Shown here: piece by piece, positions 46,864-49,170 of the stretch
Position numbering within the stretch: position 1 is the stretch's first letter
Layout: each line of letters begins with the position of its first letter
Source: Fimadaptatus sp050946055
GTDB lineage: Bacteria; Bacillota; Clostridia; Christensenellales; Aristaeellaceae
DNA length: 49,170 nt
Reading direction: 5' to 3'
Assembly: GCA_050946055.1 (NCBI GenBank)
Contig: JBMNUB010000018.1
Span: 1-49,170, forward strand
Program-made: the position numbers and the translations under genes
The notes under the pieces: generated by a model
Seen by the model: only the letters and a program-made list of their open reading frames with translations
What the model was told of the DNA's origin: nothing
Database searches by the model: none

Positions 46864-47556
46864 TTGTCGAGGATATATGTTGTAGAGGATGACGAGAGCA
46901 TATCGGCGCTGATAGCAGCGGTACTGGGCGCGGCGGGGCATGAGGTGCGCACCATGGAATCGGGCGCGCCGCTTGAGCAGCTGGTGGCGGCGGGCGAGAC
47001 GCCGGATCTGCTTTTGCTGGACATAATGCTGCCCGGCAAGGATGGGCTGACGCTGCTTAGAGAATGGAAGGCGCGCCCCAGCACGTCGGCGATACCATGC
47101 ATAATACTCTCCGCCAAGGGCGATGAGCTGGACAAGGTGCGCGGGCTGGAGCTGGGCGCGGAGGACTATGTGACCAAGCCCTTTGGCGTGCTTGAACTTC
47201 AGGCGCGGGTCAAGACCGCGCTCAGGCGCGTGCCGGCGGCCTCTGGCAATGTGCGGCTGGGCGGCAACGAGATAGACTTCAGCCGCCGCGAGGTATGGCG
47301 CGATGGACGCGAGATAAAGCTCACCTTCAAGGAGTTCGAGCTGCTGGAGTACATGTACAAGAACGCCGGACTGGTGCTGAGCCGCGATCAGCTGCTCACA
47401 CAGGTGTGGGGCTATAACTTCGAGGGCGACACAACGCGCACCGTGGATTTCCACATACATTCGCTGCGCCAGAAGCTGGGCGACAGCGCCGAGCGCCCGC
47501 ACTTTATTCAGACGGTGCGCGGATATGGCTATAAGCTGAGCAAGGGTGAGGACTGA
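46864..47556 (+). CDS. phoP: PhoP-type response regulator (OmpR family)
   Basis: A 230-residue regulator. The receiver domain has acidic pair VVEDDES, phospho-acceptor Asp53 in LLLLDIMLPG and Lys in VTKPFG; the C-terminal winged helix has LTFKEFELLEYMYKNAG and TVDFHIHSLRQKLG. It should activate pst and other phosphate genes when phosphorylated. The start is TTG 46864, seven bases after AGGAGG. The assignment as PhoP rests on the phoU neighbour. Confidence 0.88.
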   Translation: MSRIYVVEDDESISALIAAVLGAAGHEVRTMESGAPLEQLVAAGETPDLLLLDIMLPGKDGLTLLREWKARPSTSAIPCIILSAKGDELDKVRGLELGAEDYVTKPFGVLELQARVKTALRRVPAASGNVRLGGNEIDFSRREVWRDGREIKLTFKEFELLEYMYKNAGLVLSRDQLLTQVWGYNFEGDTTRTVDFHIHSLRQKLGDSAERPHFIQTVRGYGYKLSKGED

Positions 47557-48935
47557 TGAAGAAGTATCTGCGGCGCGCGCTGATGGGTACGGCGCTTACC
47601 ATAATACTGGTCATGCTGGCAGCATGCGTGGCGGCGTTCGCGGGCGCGTCGGTGCAGTCGGCGCGCGACGAGCTGGAGGCGCTGCTGGACATGGCGCAGG
47701 CCATGTGCGCGGATGACGGCGTGCTGCACGGCGGGGGCGCTCAGGAACGCGGTGAATGGGCTTGCGAGCTGGCGGCGGCCAAGTATGCCGCGGGCGCGGG
47801 CGTGCGCGCCACGCTGGTCGATGCGCAGGGCAATGTGCTGTACGACTCCGAGGCCGAGGGCGAGCTGGACGATCACTCGGGCCGCGAGGAGATACGCGAG
47901 GCGCTTGAGAGCGGCAGCGGATATGCAAAGCGCCGAAGCGAAAGCATGGGTTCAAGCATGATATACTGCGCGCGGCGCGTGGGCGCGGGCGTGCTAAGGC
48001 TCAGCACCAGGAGCGCATCGTCCTATGCCGTGCTGTGCGACATGTTGCCGCTGATGCTAGTGCTGGCGGTGCTGCTGGCCACGGGCGCGGCGCTGTTTGC
48101 CAACAGGTTCTCGGGCAAGTTCACGGGAGCCATACAGGCGCTGGATGACATGCTGGAGAGCGGCCGTCCGCTGAGCGTGGATACGTTCGACGAGCTTCAG
48201 CCGGTGCTTCAGGGGGTGGCCTGCCGCATAGAGAAGTTGCAGACCGACATGAACGAGGTGCGCCGCACCGAGCGCATGCGCACCGACTTCGTTGCCAACG
48301 CCTCGCATGAGCTGAAGTCGCCGCTAACGTCCATAAAGGGCTTTGCCGAGCTAATGAGCGTGGGCTGCGTGACCGACCCGGCCAAGCAGCACGAGTATCT
48401 GACGCGCATAGCCTCGGAGAGCGACCGCATGCTGGGCGTGATAGACGACATACTGTACCTGTCGCGGCTGGAGGGAGATTCCCATGCCGAGGAGGACGCG
48501 GTGGACCTTATGCCCATGGCGCAGGAAGTTGCCAAGTCGCTGGAGCAGCTTGCATCGGCGCGCGGCATATCGATAGAGGTAAGCGGCTCGGGCAGGCTGA
48601 TGGGCGCGCCGCGCGAGATATGGACGCTCATGTACAATCTGGTGGACAACGCCATACGCTACGGCGTGGACGGCGGCTGGGTGCGCATACATGTGGGCGA
48701 AGGTCTGATAGAGGTGTCGGACAACGGCATAGGCATGGACGAGCAGGCGCAGAGCCGCGTGTTTGAGCGCTTCTACCGCGTAGATCCGTCGCGCTCGCGC
48801 AAGAGCGGCGGCACGGGACTGGGGCTGTCGATAGTCAAGCACATAGTGCTTAACAACGGCGGTCAGGTGATGCTGAAGAGCGAGCCGGGTTCAGGCTCGA
48901 CATTTACCTGCCGCATGAAGCCGGTCAAGCGCTGA
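47556..48935 (+). CDS. phoR: PhoR-type sensor histidine kinase
   Basis: A 459-residue membrane kinase. One helix at about 8-30, an extracytoplasmic sensor of about 115 residues, a second helix at about 155-180, then HisKA with His251 in NASHELKSPLTSIKGF. The ATP-binding part has N-box NLVDNAIRYG, G1 VSDNGIGMD, the F-box FERFYRVDPSRSR and G2 GGTGLGLSIVKH. The sensor has no recognised fold. The start ATG shares a base with the regulator's stop, so the pair is coupled. It probably phosphorylates the PhoP-type regulator under phosphate limitation. Confidence 0.88.
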   Translation: MKKYLRRALMGTALTIILVMLAACVAAFAGASVQSARDELEALLDMAQAMCADDGVLHGGGAQERGEWACELAAAKYAAGAGVRATLVDAQGNVLYDSEAEGELDDHSGREEIREALESGSGYAKRRSESMGSSMIYCARRVGAGVLRLSTRSASSYAVLCDMLPLMLVLAVLLATGAALFANRFSGKFTGAIQALDDMLESGRPLSVDTFDELQPVLQGVACRIEKLQTDMNEVRRTERMRTDFVANASHELKSPLTSIKGFAELMSVGCVTDPAKQHEYLTRIASESDRMLGVIDDILYLSRLEGDSHAEEDAVDLMPMAQEVAKSLEQLASARGISIEVSGSGRLMGAPREIWTLMYNLVDNAIRYGVDGGWVRIHVGEGLIEVSDNGIGMDEQAQSRVFERFYRVDPSRSRKSGGTGLGLSIVKHIVLNNGGQVMLKSEPGSGSTFTCRMKPVKR

Positions 48936-48990
48936 CGGCAGGCGGGGATATTATATAGAAGAAGCGATGCATGGCTTCAGCTTAAAGCGA

Positions 48991-49040
48991 CGCCGCACAC
49001 TGCGAAGGACAACGTGTCCTTCGCAGTGTGCGGCGCTTTG
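48991..49040 (+). terminator. Strong hairpin terminator of the pho operon
   Basis: CGCCGCACACTGCGAAGGACA and its perfect complement form a 21-bp stem around ACG, ending CGGCG-CTTTG. The T-run is only three long, but the stem is exceptional. Confidence 0.7.
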
Positions 49041-49170
49041 TGCTGCGGCGCTTTGTGCTGCGGCGCTTTGTGCTGCGGCGCTTTGTGCTGCGGCGCTTTG
49101 TGCTGCGGCGCTTTGTGCTGCGGCGCTTTGTGCTGCGGCGCTTTGTGCTGCGGCGCTTTGTGCTGCGGCG
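49031..49170. repeat. 15-bp tandem array at the right edge
   Basis: CGGCGCTTTGTGCTG repeated nine times plus five bases, running off the window. The first unit is the 3' foot of the terminator hairpin, so the array seems to have grown from it. Confidence 0.95.

Overview
The window looks like an origin-proximal piece of a GC-rich Gram-positive (Bacillota, Clostridia-like) chromosome. Supporting signs are consensus sigma-A promoters, strong GGAGG-type ribosome sites with several TTG/GTG starts, RemB next to gyrB-gyrA, the GlgC/GlgD pair, a large NlpC/P60 cell-wall hydrolase, parS sites and no outer-membrane genes. Isoleucine is written overwhelmingly as ATA, a clear genome signature. No tRNA, rRNA, CRISPR array, integrase or transposase gene was recognised. 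Both ends lie in short tandem repeats, which may be where an assembly stopped.

Layout. 1-2.4 kb: the 3' part of a repeat-rich protein gene, a P-loop NTPase, then a highly structured, terminator-ended segment that is probably an unidentified small RNA. 2.4-3.7 kb (minus): polysaccharide deacetylase translationally coupled to luxS. 4.2-6.5 kb: a 725-residue protein with a coiled coil and a degenerate AAA-like P-loop, behind a textbook promoter. 6.5-8.7 kb: an accessory-looking stretch with a GNAT acetyltransferase of atypical codon use and a seven-copy 65-bp tandem array. 8.7-11 kb: a PHP phosphoesterase (minus) and nagA. 10.97-12.2 kb: two parS sites and a NYN-LOTUS protein. 13.1-19 kb: recF, then glycogen phosphorylase and a GH13 glucosidase overlapping by 4 bp. 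19-21.6 kb: gene-free, AT-richer convergent interval. 21.7-26.7 kb (minus): remB-gyrB-gyrA. 27.4-28.7 kb (minus): an ECF sigma factor fused in frame to a second protein that keeps its own ribosome site. 29.2-36.6 kb: asnS, a small Cys-rich protein, nagB (minus), glgC-glgD, glgA. 36.7-42.4 kb: a small membrane protein, a secreted protein (minus) and the repeat-rich NlpC/P60 hydrolase. 43.4-48.9 kb: pstC-pstA-pstB-phoU and a PhoP/PhoR-type two-component pair.

How it fits together. The glg genes give a complete glycogen cycle short of a branching enzyme: GlgC/GlgD make ADP-glucose, GlgA polymerises it, GlgP and the GH13 enzyme break the polymer down. NagA and NagB feed N-acetylglucosamine-6-phosphate into fructose-6-phosphate. 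The pst-pho block is a phosphate-starvation module lacking its binding protein PstS here. recF, remB, gyrB and gyrA, normally one block beside dnaA-dnaN, are split and converge on the gene-free interval.

Most unusual content: a ~250-bp element present twice (12.26 and 42.48 kb) whose copies differ by pairing-preserving changes, so it is probably a structured RNA family or a structured mobile repeat; the sigma-factor fusion; the paired parS sites; the 65-bp array; and the structured segment at 2.0-2.4 kb.
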